From an uncultured Methanobrevibacter sp. (lineage in GTDB: Archaea; Methanobacteriota; Methanobacteria; Methanobacteriales; Methanobacteriaceae): a stretch of 64,000 nt of DNA. The position numbers were made by a program, and so were the translations under genes. The stretch spans positions 1-64,000 of the forward strand of contig NZ_CACXTS010000001.1 in the NCBI RefSeq assembly GCF_902770715.1, read 5' to 3'. Of the stretch, positions 40,167-48,600 are shown in pieces. The notes beneath the pieces are model-generated. The model saw only the letters and a list, made by a program, of their open reading frames with translations, did no database searches and was not told where the DNA came from. The first letter of the stretch is position 1; each line of letters starts with the position of its first letter.

Positions 40167-42910
40167 TTTTCACTAAATTAAAATTAAAAAATTTCAAATC
40201 TCATGAAAACACTAATATTAAATTTGATAAAGGAATTAGTGTTATTGTGGGTGAAAACGGTGCTGGAAAATCATCCATATTGGAAGCCATTAGCTTTGCT
40301 TTATTCAAACAACACACAGGTAAAAAAATAGATGATTTGGTTAGAAACAATGCACAATCCATGTCTGTTGAATTGGAATTCATGTCCAATGGAAGACAAT
40401 ATAAAATTGTACGTGAGAAGAAATCCAATCTAAAATCATCAATATTTAAGAAAACATCCGCTGACGGCAATTATGTTCATATATGCACAGGCGATAAGGA
40501 AGTTTCCAATGAAATCCGTCAGATTCTGGACATTGATTCTGATTTATTCTTAAATGCAATTTACATAAGGCAAGGTGAAATAGCAGAATTAGTTGATAAA
40601 GCTCCTTCCGAGAAAAAACAATTGATTGGAAAATTATTGGGAATTGATTCGTTAGAAAAGTCCTGGAAAAACCTTTTGCCGTTAATCAATGATTATGAGA
40701 ATCAGCTTTCAGAACTTAAGGGTAAATTGTATAATTCAGATAAGCTTGTTGAAGATCTCAATTTGAAAAGGGATGAATTGGATTCATTAAAACAAAGAGG
40801 ACATGAACTTGAAGAACAAATTGAGGATGTAAACGGGTTGCGCAATGAGATTTCTGAAAATAAAAGAAACATGGAAAGAGAAAAGGAAATCTATGACAAT
40901 CAGGTAAATAATTTAGAAACTGAAGAAAAGAATTTATCCAGACTTGAAGATGAAAAGAAAGTAATTCAGGAAAATCTCGATAAAATCAGGGAAGCTGAAG
41001 AGCAAATTAGCAGATTGGAGAAATATGTTTCTAAATTGGATGTATATCTGGATTTTGAAAAATCAGTGGATTCCATTCAAAATTTAAAAAAGCAGGAACA
41101 TGAAATCAATGAGAAACTCGATTCCATTTCCAATCAAAAACAGATTATTGAAGATAAAAGGGAAGGATATAATAAATTCCTGAATTCCGATGATGAGATT
41201 AACAAGTTGGATGCCCAAAAGGTCAGCTTTGAAAAAGAGTTAGCTGGCATGGCCAAACTTGAAAATGATAAGAAGGAACTTCTAAGAGACATTGAAACCG
41301 AAAGGAATGAAATTGAAAAGTTCTTTTCAAATGCCAAAAGGAAATTGGTCGACTATGGTTTAAATCAGGATGTTTTAGCAGAAACTGATGACATTAACCA
41401 TATTGAAAATGCTACAAATGACTTATTGGATGAAGTTTCTACAAACATTAAAGAGTTAGGTGATGATATAATTGCCAAAAATGAAGACATTGTTGTATTC
41501 AAGCAAAATATCAAATCCAACGAGAAACCTCTTGAAGACCTATATGATGCAGACAATAGGTGTCCTGTTTGCCAATCAGATATTGATGAAAATAAGAAAA
41601 GCGAATTGATTAGGCAATATACTGATGAAATAAATAAGAACACTGAACTGATTTCCGAATATGAAGAGAAGGTTTCCTCATTGTCTGAAAACAAAGAAAA
41701 CCTTGAAGATAAACATGACAAACTTCTTGAGTTATCAAAGAACATCATTGAATATAAGCACAAGTTCAATCACTTGCAGAATCAATTGGTAAAACTGAGA
41801 AAGCTAGACCAAGGTCTTGAATCTAAAGAGTTTATCAGCAATAAATTGGGTGAACTGATTTTAGTCATTGCAAATAAAAAGAATGACCGTGCATCCTATC
41901 AGGAGGATTATGATTTATATGTTCAGGCAAATGGTGCTTTGGAAGTTTTAGGCAGTGAATCCGAAACTCAAAACAAATTAAATCATATTAATAATGAGAT
42001 CGATGTTCATGTTAAAAACATCAAGCTTGCAATTGAACAGGACCCTCATTTAAGCAGTGATATAAGTACTGAAGAACTTAAGAATCGTATTGAAGATTTG
42101 AAAAAGAAAAATGAAGAATATAATCAACTTAAAGGATTTGTTCAAAGTAAACCTTCTTTCTTAACTAGATTAGATACTGTCAAGGAAGAAATTGGCATGT
42201 CCATTAATCAGATTGACATTACTAAAAATAAGATTAGCGTATCAGTATATGATAAAGAGAAATATGAATATATCATTTATCGGTCTGAACTCTATGAAAG
42301 AAGATTCAATACATTTAATACGGAATTGCATGAAATCAAGGGTAGGGCACGTGAAGTTATTGCTCAAGTTAAAGATTTAAGCGATAAGATCAACACTGCT
42401 AATAGATTCCAGCAGGAATATGATGATGTTTCAGATTACCTTAATCTGTTAAATCATATCAGAAGTTTATTCAGTAAAAATGGTATTCAAAAAGATTTAA
42501 GGAATATTTCAAGGCCTTTAATCCAAAAGTACACCAAGGAATTCTTCTCTGAATTCAACTTTGACTATTCCGATTTGACTCTTGATGAGGATTATGACGT
42601 CACAGTTTATGGTCCTGAAGGAGAGTCATCAATGAGCATGGTCAGTGGCGGTGAAAAGATAGCAATTGCATTAGCCTTAAGACTTGGTATTACTCAAGCA
42701 ATGGCAAAAGGCGAATTGGATACTATATTATTAGATGAGCCTACAATACATTTGGATAATTCCAGAAAACATGAATTAATCAATTTATTAAAAGAAATGT
42801 CTTTGTTGCCTCAAATGATTATTGTAACTCATGAGCCGCAACTTGAAAATGCTGCGAATAATTTAATTAAAATAGAAAAAGAAAATGGAATTTCAAAAGT
42901 AATAATGTAA
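40163..42910 (+). CDS. rad50: Rad50 ATPase
   Basis: 915 residues. Walker A GENGAGKSS near residue 33 and the C-terminal signature SGGEKIAIALALRLG with Walker B TILLDEPTIHLD form the ABC ATPase head. Long coiled coils (about 180-460 and 490-740) surround the zinc hook Cys467-Pro-Val-Cys470, by which two Rad50 molecules dimerise. Partner of Mre11 in DNA-end recognition and resection. A hairpin at its stop separates it from the convergent TIR-like gene. Confidence 0.96.
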   Translation: MIFTKLKLKNFKSHENTNIKFDKGISVIVGENGAGKSSILEAISFALFKQHTGKKIDDLVRNNAQSMSVELEFMSNGRQYKIVREKKSNLKSSIFKKTSADGNYVHICTGDKEVSNEIRQILDIDSDLFLNAIYIRQGEIAELVDKAPSEKKQLIGKLLGIDSLEKSWKNLLPLINDYENQLSELKGKLYNSDKLVEDLNLKRDELDSLKQRGHELEEQIEDVNGLRNEISENKRNMEREKEIYDNQVNNLETEEKNLSRLEDEKKVIQENLDKIREAEEQISRLEKYVSKLDVYLDFEKSVDSIQNLKKQEHEINEKLDSISNQKQIIEDKREGYNKFLNSDDEINKLDAQKVSFEKELAGMAKLENDKKELLRDIETERNEIEKFFSNAKRKLVDYGLNQDVLAETDDINHIENATNDLLDEVSTNIKELGDDIIAKNEDIVVFKQNIKSNEKPLEDLYDADNRCPVCQSDIDENKKSELIRQYTDEINKNTELISEYEEKVSSLSENKENLEDKHDKLLELSKNIIEYKHKFNHLQNQLVKLRKLDQGLESKEFISNKLGELILVIANKKNDRASYQEDYDLYVQANGALEVLGSESETQNKLNHINNEIDVHVKNIKLAIEQDPHLSSDISTEELKNRIEDLKKKNEEYNQLKGFVQSKPSFLTRLDTVKEEIGMSINQIDITKNKISVSVYDKEKYEYIIYRSELYERRFNTFNTELHEIKGRAREVIAQVKDLSDKINTANRFQQEYDDVSDYLNLLNHIRSLFSKNGIQKDLRNISRPLIQKYTKEFFSEFNFDYSDLTLDEDYDVTVYGPEGESSMSMVSGGEKIAIALALRLGITQAMAKGELDTILLDEPTIHLDNSRKHELINLLKEMSLLPQMIIVTHEPQLENAANNLIKIEKENGISKVIM

Positions 42911-42923
42911 AGTTACATTATTA
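42900..42923. terminator. Two-way hairpin terminator at the end of rad50
   Basis: TAATAATGTAA and TTACATTATTA form an 11-base inverted repeat around AG, covering the rad50 stop codon, followed by T-rich sequence (TCTTTTCTTATTTTTTTTT). It lies between convergent rad50 and the TIR-like gene. Confidence 0.6.
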
Positions 42924-42940
42924 TCTTTTCTTATTTTTTT

Positions 42941-43336
42941 TTACATGATTTCATTTGCATCTTTAATTGAATCAATGATGCAGTTTGCATTCCATCCTAC
43001 GATGGTTGCTGCCTTTTCCTCTAATTTTTCGGGAACTTCCTCAAGTCCCAAAGGCCTAACTAGAATAAGAGGAATATCGTATTTGTCACTGGCAGACAAT
43101 AAATCTTCAAACAGTTCCTTATTGTCATTATAAAGTCCGGCTAACAATATGATTCCGTCTATTTTCTGATAAAATTCTTCACCTGCTGTCGAATATGAAC
43201 CTGATATGGATTCTTTCCATAAAAAATCAACTTTTGAATATAATTTTTCGGTAAATTGCCCGTATTCATTGTTTTGATCAATGCCGTTGGTGATTATTAG
43301 ATTGTAGATTTTGTCGTTTCTTTCATCTTCGAACAT
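42941..43336 (-). CDS. TIR-like domain protein (MTH538/DUF1863 family)
   Basis: 131 residues: YNLIITNGIDQNNEYGQF at the start, IDGIILLAGLYNDNKELFEDLLSASDKYDIPLILVRPLG and a closing TIVGWNANCIIDSIKDA. The alternating strand-helix pattern matches the TIR-like family typified by MTH538. Some TIR-like proteins act in anti-phage defence or NAD+ cleavage, but the usual catalytic Glu cannot be fixed from sequence alone. A single gene convergent with rad50. Confidence 0.6.
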   Translation of the reverse strand: MFEDERNDKIYNLIITNGIDQNNEYGQFTEKLYSKVDFLWKESISGSYSTAGEEFYQKIDGIILLAGLYNDNKELFEDLLSASDKYDIPLILVRPLGLEEVPEKLEEKAATIVGWNANCIIDSIKDANEIM

Positions 43337-43453
43337 TTTCTCACCTTGCTTTTATTTTTACTATTATAGTATAAAATAATTTGTTTTACAAAATGTTTAT
43401 AAATTTTAAAGAAGTAACTTTAATATAAAGATTATTTTAAGGAATTATTTTAT

Positions 43454-44734
43454 ATGAAAGCTGCAGTAATAGGATTGGGTGTAGAAGGAAAAAAAGCTGT
43501 AAATTCCCTATTGGAGCATGGATGGGAAGTTTATGCAACTGATTTGAATATTAATGTTGATTTGGAAGGTTTAGATTTACCGTTGTTATCAATGAATATG
43601 ATTGATGAAAAGCAGACCATCTCAATTGTTGGAGAAGATATAACAGTTGATTTAGGTTTTACAAATCCCTATGCAATTGAACAGTGTGATGCAATAGCTA
43701 TTAGTCCCAGCATGTATGGGGGAGCATTTGCAACAAGATTATTGGAAGACGGCGAATTATTAAGTGATGTTGTAACTAAGCATAAGGATATTTTCACAAT
43801 CGGAATAACCGGAACCAATGGAAAAACCACAACAGTTCACATGTTAAAAGAAATCCTGGAAAATGCCGGCAAAAAAGTTTTAGTCGGCGGAAATGGCGGA
43901 GGAGGTTTTTCAGGTTATTATGACCTAATCCTTGAATCTAATGATGAGGAATATGACATTTTGCTTGTAGAAGTATGTGACATGACTCTTGACTTTTGCC
44001 GCTACTGTTTTGATTTTGACATGATTGGGCTTACAAACATAGGCAATGACCATATGGATGTTCACAAAACCATTGCAAATTACAAGGATTCACTGGTCAG
44101 GTTTTTCAAAGACAAGACAATTTTTACAGCATATAATCAGGATTTTAATGCTAACTTCAAGGAGGCTGCATCTCAGACAATTCATTATTTCGAATATCAG
44201 GATGAACTGAAGCTCTTTGGCAAATTCAATCTTCTCAATGCAGGGCTTGCAACTGCAATTTCAAGGGAGCTTAAGGTGCCTAAGGACGTTATAAAATCAA
44301 CACTCGCAGATTTTAATGCCGTTGAAGGACGTTTGGATGTTTATAAGATCAATGATGTTTTAGTTTATGTTGGAAAAACAGATAATTCAGATGCCTTGGC
44401 ATCTATTTTGTCTGAAAGAGACTTTTATGCATTATTTATAGGAACACCCCGACATAATGAAGTGCACCGCTTAGATATTTTGGATGTTGCCGTGAAATAT
44501 AATCCTGAAGTCATTGTCCTTTTCCCTGGTTTGGACGATACATTGGATATTGCAATATATAGGCTTAATGCATTAGGTTATATGGGAAATATCATCACAG
44601 TAAATACCCTTGATGAGATTATTGAATTGGTCGCTGAATATTCTCATGAAGATGCGATACTGATTGGTGGTAACGGTCAAGATGTTATTATAAATATTCA
44701 AGAAAGAATTAAGTTGATTTCTGAGAATTTATAA
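43454..44734 (+). CDS. Mur ligase family enzyme (pseudomurein synthesis type)
   Basis: 426 residues with the three-domain plan of Mur ligases: an N-terminal Rossmann-like domain (AAVIGLGVEGKKAVNSLLEHGWEVYATD), the ATP-binding GITGTNGKTTT near residue 118, GLTNIGNDHMDVH, and a C-terminal domain with VGGNGQDV. MurC/MurD-like ligases in pseudomurein-bearing methanogens join amino acids to the wall peptide; this is probably one of them, but its precise substrate is unknown. The VanW-like exported protein follows. Confidence 0.78.
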   Translation: MKAAVIGLGVEGKKAVNSLLEHGWEVYATDLNINVDLEGLDLPLLSMNMIDEKQTISIVGEDITVDLGFTNPYAIEQCDAIAISPSMYGGAFATRLLEDGELLSDVVTKHKDIFTIGITGTNGKTTTVHMLKEILENAGKKVLVGGNGGGGFSGYYDLILESNDEEYDILLVEVCDMTLDFCRYCFDFDMIGLTNIGNDHMDVHKTIANYKDSLVRFFKDKTIFTAYNQDFNANFKEAASQTIHYFEYQDELKLFGKFNLLNAGLATAISRELKVPKDVIKSTLADFNAVEGRLDVYKINDVLVYVGKTDNSDALASILSERDFYALFIGTPRHNEVHRLDILDVAVKYNPEVIVLFPGLDDTLDIAIYRLNALGYMGNIITVNTLDEIIELVAEYSHEDAILIGGNGQDVIINIQERIKLISENL

Positions 44735-44793
44735 CAATCTTTTTATATTACTTTGTTATACATTATATATGTATAATATATTAGGTGTATTAA

Positions 44794-45981
44794 ATGAGTC
44801 GTAGTTGGAGAAAGATATCTATTACAATTTTTGTTGCATTAATTGTTTTATCAGCATTATTCATGGTGTTCAATGCTGTTAATAGTACTCCTTACACTGC
44901 TCAATCCGTAACAGAGGATTATAACCTTCCTATAGGCCAGTCAATGTTTGAAAATCAGTCTATTTTGGGACAAAGAAGTCAGATTGAACTTCCATTGTTA
45001 TCAAATGCAGGTTTTTTAACCCATCAAATTTTAGCTCTTGACATTCAGGGCATCCTAAAGTCATTGTCGACAGGAATCGTTCCATTTGATTTTTCAACTG
45101 TATCCAGTGAAGGTATAGATTCCTATGGTAATGTGGTTGATGTGGAAGGACCTGGATTTTTGACTTTTGAGGGGGATAAACTAGCTGTAAAATCACCAGA
45201 TAATTACGTATGGGGATATAGTGCTCCATATAAATGGTTAGTTAAAACAGCAAATGGTGTTGATGTTGTAGAAAACGGTACAGTTATCAAATCTGTTCCG
45301 GTTGATGATATTAAGAACTTGGAATTTAGTAATGAATATTATAATAATGACACAATTGTCAGTTGGTACAATTATGATGCATCTGAAGGATCAATATTCA
45401 CATTGGAAAAAGGAATGGTTGGCTTTTCTGATGGAAGGAATAATATTAGTTCATCCGATGTGCCTGTGATATTTGGTCAGGATGTAGTGGATTATGCAGC
45501 AGAGTATCCGACTGGTTCTCCAATATTATTATACTCAGGTAATTATTCTGAACAAGCTGGTGAAGTTTATGGAACATCACTAGGTTCACACCCAGAATAT
45601 GGTGATTCAATTAGGGAAGTAAACGCTAGACAATTTGTTGAAGCATGGAACGGTACTGTCATACCTCCTAATTCAACTTCAAGCGGTAAAGATTATGTTT
45701 ACTTCGAATCTGCTACTGATGCTTCCGCTCCGGGTGGAAGTGCTGCACATGGTGTATGTCCATCTGCAAGAGCATTAAGAGCTGCTGTTACTGCAGAAGG
45801 ATTTGATTTGCCTACTGGTATGACCTGGGATGAAAATGCAGTATTGTTCGGTTTCAACCCAGCTCGTGATATTACAGTAACCAATAACCACGATTATCCG
45901 GTCATGATTAAAATGTGGACCGAAGGTGAAGGTACTGGAATGGGTGTTTATGGTCAAGTTGTAAGATATATTCCCCAATGA
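44794..45981 (+). CDS. Exported VanW-like protein, probable cell-wall role
   Basis: 395 residues. An N-terminal membrane anchor (about 9-29) is followed by a large outer region. The last ~90 residues (HGVCPSARALRAAVTAEGFDLPTG...NPARDITVTNNHDYPVMIKMW) resemble the VanW-like domain pattern: a Cys near the start, then a closing beta segment with NNxDYPV. VanW-like proteins often accompany wall-modifying genes; the neighbour is a Mur ligase. The enzyme activity is not known. Confidence 0.5.
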   Translation: MSRSWRKISITIFVALIVLSALFMVFNAVNSTPYTAQSVTEDYNLPIGQSMFENQSILGQRSQIELPLLSNAGFLTHQILALDIQGILKSLSTGIVPFDFSTVSSEGIDSYGNVVDVEGPGFLTFEGDKLAVKSPDNYVWGYSAPYKWLVKTANGVDVVENGTVIKSVPVDDIKNLEFSNEYYNNDTIVSWYNYDASEGSIFTLEKGMVGFSDGRNNISSSDVPVIFGQDVVDYAAEYPTGSPILLYSGNYSEQAGEVYGTSLGSHPEYGDSIREVNARQFVEAWNGTVIPPNSTSSGKDYVYFESATDASAPGGSAAHGVCPSARALRAAVTAEGFDLPTGMTWDENAVLFGFNPARDITVTNNHDYPVMIKMWTEGEGTGMGVYGQVVRYIPQ

Positions 45982-46010
45982 GTGAATATATCTCTTTTTT
46001 TACTTTTTTT

Positions 46011-46664
46011 ATGTCAATTTCAACCGTTATAACTGCTGCCGGAAAGAATTCCAGAATGAGAAGGGATCAACTTTCTCGAAATATCGAATTAAAAAATAAG
46101 CTAATTCTGCCGTTTGGGGAAAAGACAGTTATAGAGACAACTATTGATAATGCATTATCCGCAAATATAGATGAATGCATTGTGGTACTTGGTCACTATG
46201 CTAGTGAAATAAAAGAAGCTATTTTTGATAATTACAAAGGTTCAGTCAAATTCATTATTAATGATCCTGTTGATGTAGGTTTATCAGTATCACTTTACAA
46301 TGGTCTTTCAAATATCAGTTCTGATTTTGCATTGTGCATAACTGCGGACCAGCCAACTGTGTCAACCGAAACATTCAATAAAATGATTGATGTAAGTCAG
46401 AGTTCAGATGATCCATATAGAACAATTTCAATTTTAAGAAGAAGAAAAACAGGTTTGCTTGATACCGCTGAAGGTTTGGGAATGCCTTTTGTAGCGCCTC
46501 GTGAAAATCTGATGGGCTATCTGGAAAATGAGAACGATAATTTAAATCCGATATTGAGAAAGATTTTTGCTGACGGTTACACTTTTTATGGAATAAAAGA
46601 AAAAAATAAAAAAGAATTATTAAATATCAATCATTACGATGATTATTTGGCTCTTTTAGATTGA
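46011..46664 (+). CDS. MobA/MocA-like nucleotidyltransferase
   Basis: 217 residues from the ATG at 46011; an ATG at 45978 overlapping the previous stop would add an unlikely Phe-rich leader encoded by a T-run. ISTVITAAGKNSRMRR, KLILPFGEKTVIE and ALCITADQPTVS are the nucleotide- and metal-binding motifs of NTP transferases related to MocA (CTP:molybdopterin cytidylyltransferase). Specificity cannot be read. Its 3' end overlaps the convergent DUF169 gene by nine bases. Confidence 0.75.
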   Translation: MSISTVITAAGKNSRMRRDQLSRNIELKNKLILPFGEKTVIETTIDNALSANIDECIVVLGHYASEIKEAIFDNYKGSVKFIINDPVDVGLSVSLYNGLSNISSDFALCITADQPTVSTETFNKMIDVSQSSDDPYRTISILRRRKTGLLDTAEGLGMPFVAPRENLMGYLENENDNLNPILRKIFADGYTFYGIKEKNKKELLNINHYDDYLALLD

Positions 46665-47330
46665 TTCTAAGCCTGAAATAACTTCTTCAATTTTAGCTTT
46701 GCTAATTCCGACAGTCATTTCATTGTCTTTGATGTCAGCCGCTTTTCTGGAACCGTCACAACCTAAAGTGAAGTTAACTCCTTCTGAGAGGTAAGGGTTA
46801 GCAAAGGCATCTCCACATAATGATTGTATTCCAGCAAAGGATGGAGCAATCTTTTCGCCGGTTTTATAAACGATACTTTGAGCAAGTTTCATTCCACCGA
46901 CGGGTTCGGTTATGATTTGTATAACGTCCGCTTCAAAGTCAGCTTCATCCAAAGGAGCGTAAACCATTCCCCAGTGAATGTCTTTAACTATTGATAGTTT
47001 TGCTGTTAAATTTTTAGCGGTTTCTAAATCTTGGAATCTGCCTAGTGAAAAGTATTTTTCACCATTAGCCAGCTTTTCAGGCATGTCTCTAAGTCCAATA
47101 GCGCCTGCTCCTCCTAAGCACATTTGTTCTTCAATTGTAGAGTAAAACTTGTTTCCCAATGATGCTTTTCTGACCATTTCGCAATGTCTGATTTTTTCAT
47201 CAATTAATTCATAACCTTCAGGCAAATCATCTTCGGTTTTGATTAATTTCATTGCTACAGGCTTTGCATCGAGTTTGATTTTACTTTCAATTACTTCGCA
47301 GTATTTTTTGTTTGTTTCTAAATTAGTCAT
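46656..47330 (-). CDS. DUF169 family protein
   Basis: 224 residues. The pattern KPVAMKLIKTEDDLPEGYE near the start, EQMCLGGAGAIGL, SLGRFQDLETAKNL, and GVNFTLGCDGSRKAADIKDNEMTVGI fits DUF169, a family common in methanogens and anaerobes. Conserved Cys residues (about 49, 70, 171 and 190) could bind a metal centre. The function is not established. Confidence 0.82.
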   Translation of the reverse strand: MTNLETNKKYCEVIESKIKLDAKPVAMKLIKTEDDLPEGYELIDEKIRHCEMVRKASLGNKFYSTIEEQMCLGGAGAIGLRDMPEKLANGEKYFSLGRFQDLETAKNLTAKLSIVKDIHWGMVYAPLDEADFEADVIQIITEPVGGMKLAQSIVYKTGEKIAPSFAGIQSLCGDAFANPYLSEGVNFTLGCDGSRKAADIKDNEMTVGISKAKIEEVISGLESI

Positions 47331-47353
47331 ACAATCGCCTATTACTATATTGT

Positions 47354-48589
47354 TTAAGGAATTTTAAAGTCTTTTGCATTAACACTGTTATTTTTACAGA
47401 ATGTTCTGAAATCACATGCACTGCAGGTTCTTTCATCTGAATCCGCTTTCCATGCGTCCTGAATTTTGCATCCCTTCATTTCCTTGATTAATGAATTTTC
47501 AATATTGGCAACTACCCTATCAAATTTTTTAAGCGCATGTTCCTGTTCGGTTTCATCGACATTGATTATTCTGATTGACCTTGCAATCTTGAAGTCATCA
47601 CTCAAGTCGGGAGCCTTATCCTCTTCCTCCCATCCGTTGATTAGGTCAACATCATTTCCATAGCTTTGCCCGACATCGGTTAAATCATTATTCAATTCAT
47701 CCTTAATCAGGACAAGGTCCTCTTTTGATGGGACAAGCTCATTTAGATAAAAAATTATTCCTGCAACAATAGGCTTTGAATCTTCTTGCTTTGATCTGAG
47801 CCAGGAATATGTCAATATCTGCTGTTTGTGATTTTCCCATTTGTCCTCTGACTTTTCATCAGTCATTATATAAGGAGGCCTTTTCATTCCCTTATAGTCA
47901 ATTATGATTTCATAATCTTCCCCTTCATCATATTGGCTGATTGTCCTTTGAAAGTCAGGGTCCTTTTTGAGAAATTCGATAATCTTATTATCATAATTGT
48001 CCAGATTGCTTTGTTCTAATGTTTTATTTATTTTCATGGAAGTTAAGACATCCACAACACCATTGATTCCATAATAATTGGATCTGCTTATGTTTTCTTT
48101 GTAATTGGGCATTTCACGAATTCCCTTAATCAGCATTTCAGATGAATCTATCAATGGGAATAGATACTTTCCCCATATGTTTATTGCCTTTTCAGCTCTT
48201 GCGCTGGCCAGCTTCTTGTGGTCATGCTCATTCAAATCGTCGATTGTCATGTCGCTGTCCGGTTGGTTCAGGATGCTAAAGAACAGGTCCTCATCGTGAG
48301 GATAAAGCCCTCTGACCTGCAATCTCAAATCAATCCTATCTTCAATAGGCCTGATGTCCTGTTTCCAATCCCATGGAAATTCTGTCTGCTCATTTTTCCA
48401 TTGGATGAAAGCCTCTTCCAGCACTCCATGAATGAATTCACCAAACCATCTTTGCACAGGCTTTGAAGGCGGAAGGGTACCTTTGTTTTGGTATCTGTAC
48501 TGCAGATTGCATGTTAAGAATGATAGCAAATCTCCGGTTAAGCTGTATTCCGGAATTATATATGATTTTGATCTTGACGGTAATTTCAT
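47354..48589 (-). CDS. RecB/Cas4-like PD-(D/E)XK nuclease with Fe-S cysteines
   Basis: 411 residues. One Cys near the N-terminus (FLTCNLQYRYQ) and three near the C-terminus (RTCSACDFRTFCKN) form the four-Cys Fe-S arrangement of AddB/Cas4-type nucleases. The nuclease core shows VVDVL and EIIIDYKGMKRPP (the D...x-D-x-K motif). It lies 11 bases after the UvrD-type helicase and is probably co-translated, giving an AddAB-like helicase-nuclease pair for DNA-end processing. Confidence 0.85.
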   Translation of the reverse strand: MKLPSRSKSYIIPEYSLTGDLLSFLTCNLQYRYQNKGTLPPSKPVQRWFGEFIHGVLEEAFIQWKNEQTEFPWDWKQDIRPIEDRIDLRLQVRGLYPHDEDLFFSILNQPDSDMTIDDLNEHDHKKLASARAEKAINIWGKYLFPLIDSSEMLIKGIREMPNYKENISRSNYYGINGVVDVLTSMKINKTLEQSNLDNYDNKIIEFLKKDPDFQRTISQYDEGEDYEIIIDYKGMKRPPYIMTDEKSEDKWENHKQQILTYSWLRSKQEDSKPIVAGIIFYLNELVPSKEDLVLIKDELNNDLTDVGQSYGNDVDLINGWEEEDKAPDLSDDFKIARSIRIINVDETEQEHALKKFDRVVANIENSLIKEMKGCKIQDAWKADSDERTCSACDFRTFCKNNSVNAKDFKIP

Positions 48590-48600
48590 AGTATCGCTTC

